64,000 nt of DNA from positions 75,699,642 through 75,763,641 of the forward strand of contig CM049306.1 in NCBI GenBank assembly GCA_026874595.1, written 5' to 3'. This DNA comes from Sipunculus nudus. Its lineage: Eukaryota > Annelida > Sipuncula > Golfingiida > Sipunculidae. The position numbers and the translations under genes are program-made. The notes beneath the pieces are model-generated. The model was not told the origin of the DNA. It worked only from the letters and a program-made list of their open reading frames with translations, and did no database searches. How positions within the stretch are numbered: position 1 is the first letter of the stretch; each line of letters opens with the position of its first letter. Below, piece after piece: positions 43,261 to 54,275 of this stretch.

Positions 43261-44620
43261 ACTAGATGTGTCGGAACGACACAAATGCCTCCGCCTGGGG
43301 CAAATTAGAAACATTTGTAAAATTTTGAAAACTTTTTTAAGTTCAGGAGGTGTCGTTTGGTCAAAAGTAGGTCAACAAGGGCAAAAATGCAAACTCGATC
43401 TGTAACAGGTCATTATCAAGCAACACACCAAAAATCATGCCAGTATATGCGGGCATTGTGAAAAAAAGTCCATACATGTGCATTTTCCATAAAAATTTCT
43501 GTCTTTCATGAAATTTTCTATGTTTAGGAGCCGTAAAACAATCAAAAGTAAGTCAACCGGGACGAAACGCCAACTCCACCTGTAACTGTCATTATCTGCC
43601 CACACATAAAAAATCAGGGTGGTATCTGCAGGCATTGAAGAAAAAAAAAAGTCAGTACATATGCATTTGTTATGAAAATTTCTATTTTTCATGAAACTTT
43701 CTATGTTCAGGAGCAGTCAAATGGTCAAAAGTAGGTCAACTGGGACAAAACAAAAACTCGATCTGTAACTGGTTATTATCTGCCTACACACCAAAAATCA
43801 GGCCCGTATCTGCAGGCACTGCGAAAAAAAGTCCATACATGTCCACTTTTTTATGAAATTTTCTATGTAAGAGCACCGTCAAACGGTCAAAAGTAGGTCA
43901 AATGGGACAAAACGTGAACTCGATCTGTAACTGTCATTATCTGCCCACACACCAAAAATCAGGCCAATATCTGCAGGTACTGCGAAGAAAAGTCTGTACA
44001 AGTGTATTTGTCATGAAAATTTATATTTTACATGAAATTTTCTATGTTCAGGAGCCGTAAAACAGTCAAAAGTAGGTCAACTGGAATGAAACGCGAACTC
44101 GACCTGTAACTGGTCAATATCTGCCCACACACCAAAAATCAGGCCAATATCTGCAGGCATTGCGAAAAAAAGTCCGTACATGTGTATTTGTCATGAATAT
44201 TTCTATTTTTCATGAAATTTTTCTAAGTTAAGGAGGCGTAAAACGTTCAAAAGTAGGTCCACCGGGACGAAACATGTACTCGATCTGTAACTGGTCATTA
44301 TCTGCCAACACACAAAAAATCAGGCCAAAATCTGCAGGTATTGCGAAAAAAAAGTCCGTACATGTGTATTTGTCATGAAATTTCTATTTTTCATGAAATT
44401 TTCTAAGTTTAGGAGCCATTAAACGGTCAAAAGTAGGTCAACAGGGATGAAACACGAACTCGATCTGTAACTGGTCTATATCTGCCCACACACCAAAAAT
44501 CAGGCCAATATCTGCAGGCATTGCGAAAAAAAGTCCGTACAACTGTTTGATTTCAGAATGACGGAATGACGGACATGGGTAAAACTATATGCCCCGGCCA
44601 CTTTGTGGCGGGGGCATAAA
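43261..44620 (-). mobile_element. Family C hairpin-ended element, copy C1, seven internal tandem units
   Basis: Starts ACTAGATGTGTCGgaaCGACACA (hairpin of 6-7 bp), then the box AATGCCTCCGCC. It ends with a hairpin TATGCCCCGGCCAC..GTGGCGGGGGCATA, whose last arm inverts the first box with one mismatch. Inside are seven units of about 180 bp, each with a GATCTGTAACTGGTCATTAT-like word (near 43400, 43580, 43760, 43925, 44103, 44283, 44463) and CACCAAAAATCAGG. Non-coding. It is inserted in D4. Confidence 0.82.
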
Positions 44621-45600
44621 AAATAAATGATACATAGAGATTTATAACATTTATATTGTTCATGCATCCTTTCAGAGGAGAGGGGGGCAGAAGCCTAGCT
44701 CAGCTGAGCAAAGGGAGCTGCCCAGAGTAAAGCAAGTTACAAAACAGCTTTCATCTGGCCAGGTGAGGCTGCAACACTCACTGCACACCACTCACTGGGT
44801 TGGCTTGATGTAAACAATACCTTACATGGTGTTTGATAACTTGAATAAAAGTTACAGTTTCTGTTCAATTGGTCAAAGCTTGTCAAGACTGAAGGTAAAA
44901 ATTTTACATTCATTCAACTTAAAATACAGTGAAACCTCTCCTTACGGGCACCTCTGTACTACAGGTACCTCCCATTTAGTCCCTTGAATATTTACTCTTT
45001 ATTTAAATATATTCATTTTCTCAATTTCTGGCACCTCTCTTCCCTTTATTACAGATAGTTATTGAAGAACGGAGCTGTCAAATCACCTCTGTATTATGGG
45101 CAGAGTGACCAGGTGAGCCTAAGGCAAACATGAAAACTCTGCACTTCTTTGATTTTTAACAGCCAGACAGTGGACTTTTTTAATCTTTGTGCAGTGTGTG
45201 TGGCCATCAAACGTTCATAGGGGTGAGCAATTGGGGTGCTAGGTGTGGCAATTATGGGCGTATTGGGCTACTGGCCCTCTCTGGCTATGTTTGTTTTTAG
45301 ACCTTTATTAGTTTCCGTGTAGTGCCTATGACTGGGCCGACAGTCTGTCTGATGGCTGAACTCAAATTGATAAGCTGAAGACACCTGTTGGTTTGAGCAA
45401 ATCTTATGAGCTGGTCTGCGAATTCAGTGATGGGTTCATAAAATAAACAGTTACTTCACTACTACATAATGAATGCCAAATGCACCATAAATGAGAACAT
45501 CAGCTTGCTTGTGTGGAAGTGGTTCGAGTTGGCTTGCAACATGAACAGAAATAATTAATTAATTTAAATGTTAAGGTAATTGTGTTTCCCCGTTTTGAAA

Positions 45601-46765
45601 CTAGACATTTCTTGGCACCGCTGGTGCCATAGTATCGCCAGACAAATGAGGTTTTGTGGTATTTTGTTGATATAATGTGATGTATTTGTATTTTAGCAAT
45701 GAATGTGAGAAACATTTGTACAAAATATAGGAATATTTAAAGTGAAGGAGTGGCCCTTTTTAAGATATTCATGATTTTATGTTTTTCACCAAATATGGGA
45801 ATATTCAAGGTCAAGGTCACTCTCATAGTCACGGTCATGACCCCAAATCAATAAACTGCATTCCAAAATATCCAACATTTGAAAAAAAAAATTAAATTAA
45901 AAAAAAAAAATAATTTAAATTAAATTAAATTTTAAAATTAAATTTAAAATTAAATATACTTCATTCCATAAACCATATCTATATACATGCATAACATGAA
46001 AGAAATCTGTCCATTACTGTTTAATTTATAATGCTCACAGTATATACTGTCAAGTGGCAATGATGGGGTATTCAAAGGCACAAAAAACAAGAAAAGGACA
46101 ACAGGTGGCGCCACCTATCTTCTGCAAAAGACAAAACTATCCAAGATCTTCTGTCAACTTGATTTTTGGACCAATCCATGCATCCCTTTTTAAGATATTC
46201 ATGATTTTATGTGATTTTCACCATATATGGTAATATTCAAGGTCAAAGCCACTCTCAAAGGAAAGGTCATGACCCCAATTTTAATATACATCATCCCATA
46301 ACCCATACCTATGTACATGCATAATATTAAAGAAATCTGTCAATCAGTTTTTGACTTGTGATGCTAAAAGTACTGTCAAGTGGCAATGATGGGGGTATTA
46401 AACGGCACAAAAACAAGAAAAGGATACTAGGTGGCACCACCAGTTTCCGGTTCATGACATCACTATCCAAGATCTTTGTCCAACTTGATTTTTGGATAAA
46501 TCCATGAAAGATTTCTTGAGATATTTAAGAATTTGTGTGATTTTCCCCAAAAATGGATCTATTCAAGGTCAAGGTCACTCTCCTAGTTGAGGTCATGACC
46601 CCATTTTAAATAGGCTTCGTCCTCTCACCTATATCTATTAATGTGTCAAGTTTGAAAAAGATCCTTGAAATATTTTTTGAGTTATTGTGTCCAAAAGAAA
46701 TCTCTGCGGCGGCGGCGCAACCGAGCCTAAACCATAGTATCTCCAGACTATGTCTGGCGATACAA
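45601..46765 (-). mobile_element. Family A element, copy A4, a subtype with changed end boxes
   Basis: Starts CTAGACATTTC with the perfect hairpin TGGCACCgctGGTGCCA, then GTATCGCCAGACA in place of GTATCCCCAGACA. It ends CCAGACtatGTCTGGCGATACAA, so the far arm changed in the matching way (CG for GG). It lacks the DR1 tandem units. It keeps the AGGTGGCGCCACC-type module twice (about 46105 and a decayed form at 46430), and TCAAGGTCAAGGTCAC. An AT-only low-complexity patch lies at 45880-45957. Confidence 0.8.
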
Positions 46766-46859
46766 TTAAATATACACATTTAAGTCTATACCAAAAAGGG
46801 CTGTTTTTTATTTGCTTTTCTTACATAACTTACTTAAACTTTTTGAGTATAATGTAGTT

Positions 46860-46862
<3 letters not shown>

Positions 46863-46938
<76 letters not shown>
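46863..46938. repeat. (TA)n microsatellite, about 38 units
   Basis: An uninterrupted TA run of about 76 bases, immediately left of element G and possibly including its TA target. The open frame read through it (YIYIYI) is an artefact. Confidence 0.95.
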
Positions 46939-46940
<2 letters not shown>

Positions 46941-49437
46941 GTTTTACCTTGATCAGACGCCGGGCCTTAAATAGTCGCCTGCCTTGTTTAGTCGCCGGGG
47001 TAAAACAGTGTCCCAGAAAAATAAACGCCGGCCTTAAATAGACGCCGGTCTTGTTCACAGGCCTGGTGTCAGAGTAGTTTCCATGTTTGGCGCCAGATGT
47101 CTTATCCCTTAACTATAATTGGTGTATTTTCCAGTCAAATTGACCATAGATTGTTGTATGAATTTGGATTTGTGTTTTATTGATATTTAATTCTTCTGTA
47201 AATATGTTTTTATCTTACGTGAATGCCTGTTTCAATGCACAGGGGACACCAAATATTCCCAATCCGTCCTTATGATTAAAGCCGATCATTGGTCCTAATA
47301 AACGCTCCACAAATAGTCAGCAGTGAGAAGCTAACACTATCACTGCTGTCAAGCTAGATAAAAATAGTACCGCCTGATACAAGCGGTTAATCTTGGTACG
47401 GTAAAAGTATACCTAACGGATGGTTGAACAGAACTGTTAAAATACGTTTGGGCACATATTTCTTGTGTAGCATGAAGAACCAAATGATGGTGTCAAGCGG
47501 TACAATTTGTAGCTACTGTCAAGCCAATTTACGCTCCTTGAGTTAATTTTTAAGCGCTTTAAGTGCGTCCCCATTGTTACTAAAACCAGGCTTCTGAGAT
47601 AAACTTTAAAGTTGAAAATAGTATTCCTCTATATTCATAAATATTCCCGGCAGTAAATGTCACATACAAGTATATACCAGGTCGGAAACGCTTCAACACG
47701 CTATGTCAAGCTGAATCAGTTAAAAGTCGGACGGAAGGTGTCATGAAAACGAATTACGCAGTGCCCTTATATGTACCAGCCCCCCGTTTTTCGATGGAAC
47801 CAATATTAACAGTTCTCCACAGTGCACAGTTAATGGGAGAGCCAACCATGTTAAGTAAAAACCAGGTCAGAAACACTTGATTACGCTGTGTCGAGCTGAA
47901 TCAGTTGAATAGTTGACGGGAGGAAAGTGTAATGAAAATGAATTACGCTGTGCCGTACCGACCCCCCGTATTTCGATGGAACCACTGTTACCAGTTGTAC
48001 GCAGAGAACAGTTCATGGAAGAGCCACCCGTGTTCAGAGGGAAACAACACGCGGTGTAAAATAAATGGAACAGCCACATGAAACACCTGAGGCCCACGTG
48101 GACAGATTCTTGTGGACAACTGCAATCTCTCGCTGTGATTCTCCATCAATTCTTATTATGGTGCGTAATTGTGGAGATTGCGCGTGTTCCATATCCCTAT
48201 TACATCTAAGGAAATTTCGTAAACACAATCTGTGTACCGGCAATGTTTTCAATTGTGTCCCTAAGTAGTGACCGGCGGGTTTATTGTTTCGGCGTGTTCT
48301 ATTTTTTAGTTTGTCGGATGAGCCTGATGATGTATTTTTTAATAAACGCCGGTCTTAAATAGAGGCCGGCCTTGTTTAGACGCCGGGTCAAAGCAGGGTT
48401 TGAAACTAGATGTGTCGGAACGACACGAATGCCCCCGCCTTGGGCAAATTAGAAACATTTGTAAAATTTTTTAAGTTCAGGAGGTGTCGTATGGTCAAAA
48501 GTAGGTCAACAAGGGCAAAATGCAAACTTGATTTGTAACGGGTCATTATCAAGCAACACACCAAAAATCATGCCAGTATATGCAGGCATTGTGAAAAAAA
48601 GTCCATACATGTGCATTTTCCATAAAAATTTCTGTCTTTCATGAAATTTTCTATGTTTAGGAGCCGTAAAACAATCAAAAGTAAGTCAACCAGGATGAAA
48701 CGCAAACTCGATCTGTAACTGTCATTATCTGCCCACACAAAAAAAATCAGGGTGGTATCTGCAGGCATTGAGGAAAAAAAGTCAGTACATATACATTTGT
48801 TATGAAAATTTATATTTTTCATGAAACTTTCTATGTTCAGGAGCAGTCAAATGGTCAAAAGTAGGTCAACTGAGACAAAACAAGAACTCGATCTGTAACT
48901 GGTCATTATCTGCCTACACACCAAAAATCAGGCCCATATCTGCAGGCACTGCGAAAAAAAGTCCATACATGTGCACCTTTTTTATGAAATTTTCTAAGTT
49001 AGAGCACCGTCAAACAGTCAAAAATAGGTCAACTGGGACAAAACGTGAACTCCATCTGTAACTGGTCAATATCTTCCGACACACCAAAATTCAGGCCAAT
49101 ATCTGCAGGCATTGCGAAAAAACGTCTGTACATGTGTATTTGTCATGAAATTTCATATTTTTCATGAAATTTTCTATGTTCAGGAGCCGTAAAACGGTCA
49201 CAAGTGAGTCAACCGGGACAAAACATGAACTCGATCTGTAACTTGTCTATATCTGCCCACACACCAAAAATTAGGCCAATATCTGCAGGCATTGCGACAA
49301 AAAGTCCGTACAACTGTTTCATTTCGGAATGACGGAAGGACGGAATGACGGACATGGGTAAAACTATATGCCCCGGCCACTTTGTGGCGGGGGCATAAAA
49401 AATAAACGCCAGGGTGTCTATTCAAGGAAATACGGTA
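46937..49437. mobile_element. Element G with ACGCCGG arrays and inverted ends, interrupted by C2
   Basis: The left end TACCGTTTTACCTTGATCAG and the right end TCTATTCAAGGAAATACGGTA are inverted repeats with some mismatches, bordered by TA. Next to both ends are short arrays of CTTAAATAGACGCCGG-like words (46960-47060, 48340-48400, 49403-49412). An internal tandem pair of about 185 bp starts at 47678 and 47863 (CAGGTCnGAAACnCTT.. to ..CCCCGTATTTCGATGGAACC). Without the C2 insertion it would be about 1.5 kb. Frames on both strands at 48034-48268 overlap each other and are not credible genes. Confidence 0.6.
48415..49400 (-). mobile_element. Family C element, copy C2, five internal units
   Basis: Close copy of C1: hairpin TGTGTCGgaaCGACACG, box AATGCCCCCGCC, far arm GGCGGGGGCAT (perfect inverse). 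Five tandem units of about 178 bp, against seven in C1. It is inserted inside G, whose sequence resumes directly at AATAAACGCC. Confidence 0.85.
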
Positions 49438-50085
49438 TATTTATTATTTTTTAAAACTTGTGTCATTTTCTTGCATTGAGAACATGCAGTGTAAGCCCTT
49501 AGATTGAAAGTAATTAGGTCCTGAAATTAATAACCTCTCTACTAAGGGCATCACTCTATTACCAGCAAAATGTCCAGTCCCGTCAGTGCCAAAAATTTGG
49601 AGGTTCCTCTGTATTTAAAAAAATTAACAATCTTAATTCTGGTTCACATTTAAATCTAAGTTAAATATAGTTGTTATATATATGTGCTAGAAAAAAATTC
49701 ACTTGCTTAAACAGTTACCATGTTAAGAGAGTAAATATTTCATTGTTGTATTCGACAACAAGGTATATCATGTTCTGGTCCATAACTTCTACAAATTACA
49801 CAATACTGCCATAATTTATAGCACATCTTGAAGGAACAAAGTTGCTGTAGTCCATTTTTTTGGGTTTTCATGTCAATCAAGCTACATAGTTTGGTTTCTA
49901 CCTCCAAAAAATATGTTTTGGTCAAAAGCAAACAAATGTAAGTGTTCTGAGCTTACAACTACGACTGTATTGGGATAAACATTAGTTTCTACCTGCAGAG
50001 TAAGCCACAACCAAAGGGGTTTAACACAGTTACACAGAGAACTGATGCCTTAACTGGAAACCAAACACTTGTTCATACTTTCTTA

Positions 50086-52815
50086 GGCCAAAATAAAAAA
50101 AAAGGTACGGTTCTCAGGCACTTTTTTTCAGAAATCAATGCGGGCGGGCGGTTTTTTTATTTTTAATTTTTTGGTATGTTTCTATAAAAATGACAAATGA
50201 TTAGGGAAAAGCATGATAATAACAAATTTATTTTGCTAAACAAGTAAAAGCACCACATAAACAAGGGACCTATGGGTCACGACGCTCAGCTGTTATATAT
50301 GATAAAAAAATATTATTTAGAAATGAGGCACATGCTGGTTTTGCGTAGTAATAAATATAAGCTGTATTATGAGTTGTTGTTGTTTAGCTTATGTATGATT
50401 TTGATAGTACCTTTGGAGACAGGGAAGAGGATCGATTTCATTTATTTTATTAACAAATGGAGTACTATTGTCACACAGATTTTGACTTGGCCATATAACT
50501 TATACGCAGAACATATAATATAAGAGTTTAACTATTTATTAAAAAAAATTACAAATATTGTCCCAAATATAATTTTTATAAAAAATAATAAGAGAATCAT
50601 ATGATTTTTTTAAATGAAATATAACTGATATGATTATTAAAATAATATTAAAGAATATATTCATGAATGCATTCATGAATACATTTTGAAAGTATTTGCA
50701 CGAGTATTCATATACTTTCATTTTTACCTGAATTCCTATTCTTTATGCAAGAAACATATAATGGAGTACATAATCATATTCGTATTTAAATACAAAAACA
50801 AAGTATTCACACCATGTCTGGTATTTATTCAGTTTCACCAACCAATGATGTTGAGAATGCAGATTATACAAAATTCACACATTTAAATAATGATCATAAG
50901 TACCTGGTTTTATGGCTTTTAATTATATTAAAAAATAACTGTAAAAAATTCATTTTGGACTAATTTCACATCAATGTACACACTAGACACAGTAGGAATC
51001 TAGATAATATTATCAACTGCATCTTTGTCTATCATTAATTTCCTTCATATGATCCCTAATGATTAGTAATGAATAATATGATTTACTTCTTTATCATTAA
51101 AATTGAACTGAAAAATGCCATAGGTGACTGCATGGTGTTATTTGGAATATGTGACATTCTACCCATTGATACAAGATTCTTATATCATCAGTAACTGCAA
51201 GTTAATTTCCTGTTATTATTAACTAACAAATTCCTTTTCTATTTTTCTTTAATTTGTTATTAAAAACCAATAAAAATTTATTAATTTATTGTTTATTGTT
51301 ATGTTGTTGGTTAAAACTACTAGATGAGTTGGGTTGGACACCTGGATCAACTGTGGCTGGCCATAAGCTGCCTGGATTCCTGTATGCCTCGCCTCAAGCG
51401 TGCATAATTTGATGAAAGGTCAACAAGGTCAACATACAGGTGACTCAAGAGGGGCTGGAGAGAGCCAAAGTCTGACAGGGTCTCATAAAAAACATTAATA
51501 AAAGCTACAATTTTTGGCCAATTTCTTTCAGCTTTCTAAAATAAAAAGGTGAAATCCTAATGTGTGCATGATATGAAAATTATATCAACAGTGCTCACAG
51601 GACACAAACGTGCCATGGTCACAGTTGGGCAAAATTTAAGGTACTAATTTTATATTTATACTAATAACATATAAAATTTGAAAAATTCAGAACTAATTTT
51701 GGGTATTCAATTGAATCTTGATTAAATAATGTAACATCCCTGACAAAAAAATCTCTAGCTTCAGCAATGCCCTTGTTAAGGGAGTAAATATATTTCTTGA
51801 TTTTTTACAAAGTGCATTATGTTTGGGCCCATATCTTAAAACAATTATGCAATACTGACATCATTCTGGCATGTGCATAGAGAATGAAAAATATGTATAT
51901 TATTTATGATTAAAGTCAGATCAGTGGTTTTGATATTAGGCAGTCTTGAAGTGTAACAATGGGTTTTTAATGGAAAAATGAAGTTTTTCATTAATATCTC
52001 GAAGGTATTAAGTCCTAGTGACCAAATTCTTGGCATGGTAGGGGATTTAGGAGACATCTAACTGTATGCCGAATTTAAGGGAACTAAGAGCTGAAGCTGG
52101 GGAGCTGAGCTCTTGCAAACTGCATAACACTAGCTTGATGTAAACAATATGTTACATGGTGCTTGAAAACTTATTAAAATCTACAGTTTTTGATCAACTG
52201 GTTTCAAATTTTTGGTGTTAACAGTTGAAATGCTAACAAAAACATGCTGTGAAAATTAAATCCACAGTACTTACAAGAAAAAAACGTGCCATGGTCAAAC
52301 TTGGGCAAAATTTGAGGTACCAATTTTTTATTTTTATTAATATTTTAGAAAATTTAAAAGATTTTCGTCTAATTTTGGGTATACAATTTAATTTTGATTA
52401 ATTAAAGTTATATTACTGGAAAAAAGGTCGATAGCTTTAACATTTTTTGTGTTAAGTGATCAAATATCTTTCCTGATTTTTTAGAAAATGCATTATGTTT
52501 GGGCCCATAACTTTTTTAAATTAAATAATACAGACATAATTTCTGGCATGTACATAGGAACTATATAGAGGAATATTTATGGTAAATATGAGGAAAAACA
52601 GATGAGTGGTTTTGATATTAGGCAGTCCTGAAGTGTGAAAATAGGTTTTTAATAAAAAATTGAGGTTTTTCCTTAATTTCTCAAAGGAACGAAGTTGCAA
52701 AGACCCAGTTTTCCAGGAGGTGTTGCAGCACAAAATTTGGCAAGTTTCTATTGAAAATCAAAATAAAAATTGATGCGACGGTGCCTGAGAACCATACCTT
52801 TTATTTTTTTTTGCC
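50086..52815. mobile_element. MITE F2 (about 30-bp inverted ends) interrupted by D5
   Basis: The left end is GGCCAAAATAAAAAAAAAGG then TACGGTTCTCAGGCAC (50086 on). The right end is GGTGCCTGAGAACCATACC then TTTTATTTTTTTTTGCC (to 52815). These are inverted copies and match the intact copy F1 at 61059-61334. The MITE sequence is split by D5 (50261-52713). Confidence 0.75.
50261..52713 (-). mobile_element. Family D element, copy D5 (long form, truncated right end)
   Basis: Starts ACAAGGGACCTATGGGTCAC with GCTCAGCTG. It follows D3 closely through both 620-bp units, including short frames at 51845-52057 and 52521-52733. It stops abruptly within CAAAGACCCAGTTTTC, where D3 continues to (GGAC)n and the terminal palindrome. 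The 52521-52733 frame therefore runs into MITE F2 sequence. Confidence 0.82.
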
Positions 52816-52950
52816 TTTTATGTATTTTTTTAATTTACTGATATTGTAAGAGGGGTATGCTATGAATATGCTGTATGTATCATGATGACAATGCTGTTGG
52901 ATGTTTTTTCAAGTGTGAACTCATGGACCTTAATGATTGGACTTTATTCA

Positions 52951-54275
52951 ACTAGAATACGGGTAGTAGACAAGCAACTGTGTATCCAATCAGAGTAGGA
53001 TGGGTGAAGTGAGGCATGGATTGAGTGGCAAGGGGAAATAGAGTGAGGTGTGTTGAATATTCATATGGATGTCTGCAGCCGAAATGTGTAGGTAGGTTGC
53101 GCCACCTACCACAAAATCCAGAAAGCTGTCAAAGTTGTATACATATGCAGAATTTTAGGCAGATAAGTCAAACCACTACTTATATATGAGTGATTTTACT
53201 CACAAAAATATTGGCAGGTGGCGCCATAAATCTTGTGAATGATTTAGAGCTATGTGAGATCTATACACATGCAAAATAATTTCGAAGGATACAGCAAACC
53301 AGTCCTGAAATATATGCATGGATTTCTGCAGCATAAACATAAATGTAGGTGGCGCGACCTACCACAAAATCCAGAAAGCTATCCAAGATGTATAAACCTG
53401 CAAAATTAAGGCAGATATGTCAAATTAATGCCGAGATATGAGTGATTTTATCCCACAGCAGACAAACAGATGGACGCTGTGCAAAAATGGTTGCAGGAGA
53501 TGCCACCAGTTTTGCCTATGATAAAGAGCTATTTGAGATCTATACACATGCTGATGCAAAATTTTGGCCCAATCGGTCAAACGGTTCCAGAGATATGAGC
53601 TTGGCTGTCTGCAGTGTAAACATGAATGTAGGTGGCGCCACCTGTCATAAAATCAAGAAAGCAGTCCAGGATGTATAACCTCCAAAATATCAGGTGGATA
53701 AGTCAAACTACTGCCGAGATATGAGTGATTTTATCCAAAGGCAGATGGACAGATGGACGCTGTGCAAAAATGGTTGCAGGAAGTGCCACCAGTATTTGTA
53801 TGATGAAGTGCTATGTAAGATCTTTACACATGCAAAATTTTGGCCCAATCAGTCAAACAGTTCCCGAGATATGAGCTTGGATGTCTGCAGCGTTAAAGTG
53901 AATGTAGGTGGCGCCAATTGTCATGAAATCAATAAAAGCTATCCAGGATGTATACACATGCAAAATTTCAGGTGGATTCGTCTAACCAATGCGAGATATG
54001 AGTGATTTTATCCCAAGGCAGATGAACAGATGGATGCTGAGCAAAATTGGTTGTAGGTGGCGCCATAATTTTTAGAGTATGTTATAAAGCTATCCAAGGG
54101 CTACATTTGTGCAAAATGTTTAGCCTAATTGGTCAAACAGTTCCCAACTATATGGGTGTATGTGTGGAAACAGATGATCAAATGGACAATGGACAGAGAG
54201 GACAGGTCTGAGGTCAACCAAAAATGAGGGCGCAGCAGTTCACATGTGACCCGATAATTAAACCCAAATTATAAA
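52951..54275 (-). mobile_element. Family B element, copy B2, part 1
   Basis: Starts ACTAGAATACGGGTAGTAGAC (hairpin decayed), then GTATCCAATCAGAG. It contains four units of about 260-285 bp with GTAGGTGGCGCCACC-type words near 53085, 53346, 53629 and 53906, against two in B1. It stops after CACATGTGACCCGATAATTA AACCC, where B1 would continue to its box end. The rest of B2 is at 59172-59277, beyond the D6 insertion. Confidence 0.8.

Larger units (their letters stand above)
44925..49613. mobile_element. TA-flanked DNA element J, interrupted by A4 and G
   Basis: The left end TACAGTGAAACCTCTCC and the right end GGAGGTTCCTCTGTA are imperfect inverted repeats bordered by TA. The remaining body (about 44940-45600, 46766-46862, 49440-49600) holds the repeated words CACCTCT, GGGCACCTCT and AGGGCATCACTC. 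A4 (45601-46765) and G (46937-49437) lie inside it. The pairing of ends is inferred from sequence. Confidence 0.45.
41110..50080 (-). mobile_element. Old family D copy, D4, broken by nested insertions
   Basis: Diverged D sequence is found in pieces. About 41160-41440 matches D1 near 3000-3240 inverted. 42800-43255 matches 57030-57550. 44640-44910 matches 57600-57800. 49620-49960 matches the 57980-58200 type of unit. Between the pieces sit A3 (41480-42789), C1 (43261-44620) and a TA-flanked element J (44925-49613), which itself holds A4 and G. No clear terminal hairpins remain. The boundaries are approximate. Confidence 0.55.

Noticed and set aside
46834-47058. ORF with a YIYIYI repeat
   Set aside because: Produced by the (TA)n microsatellite.
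48034-48268. Overlapping ORFs on both strands in element G as a transposase remnant
   Set aside because: No recognisable catalytic motif, and both strands are open over the same bases.
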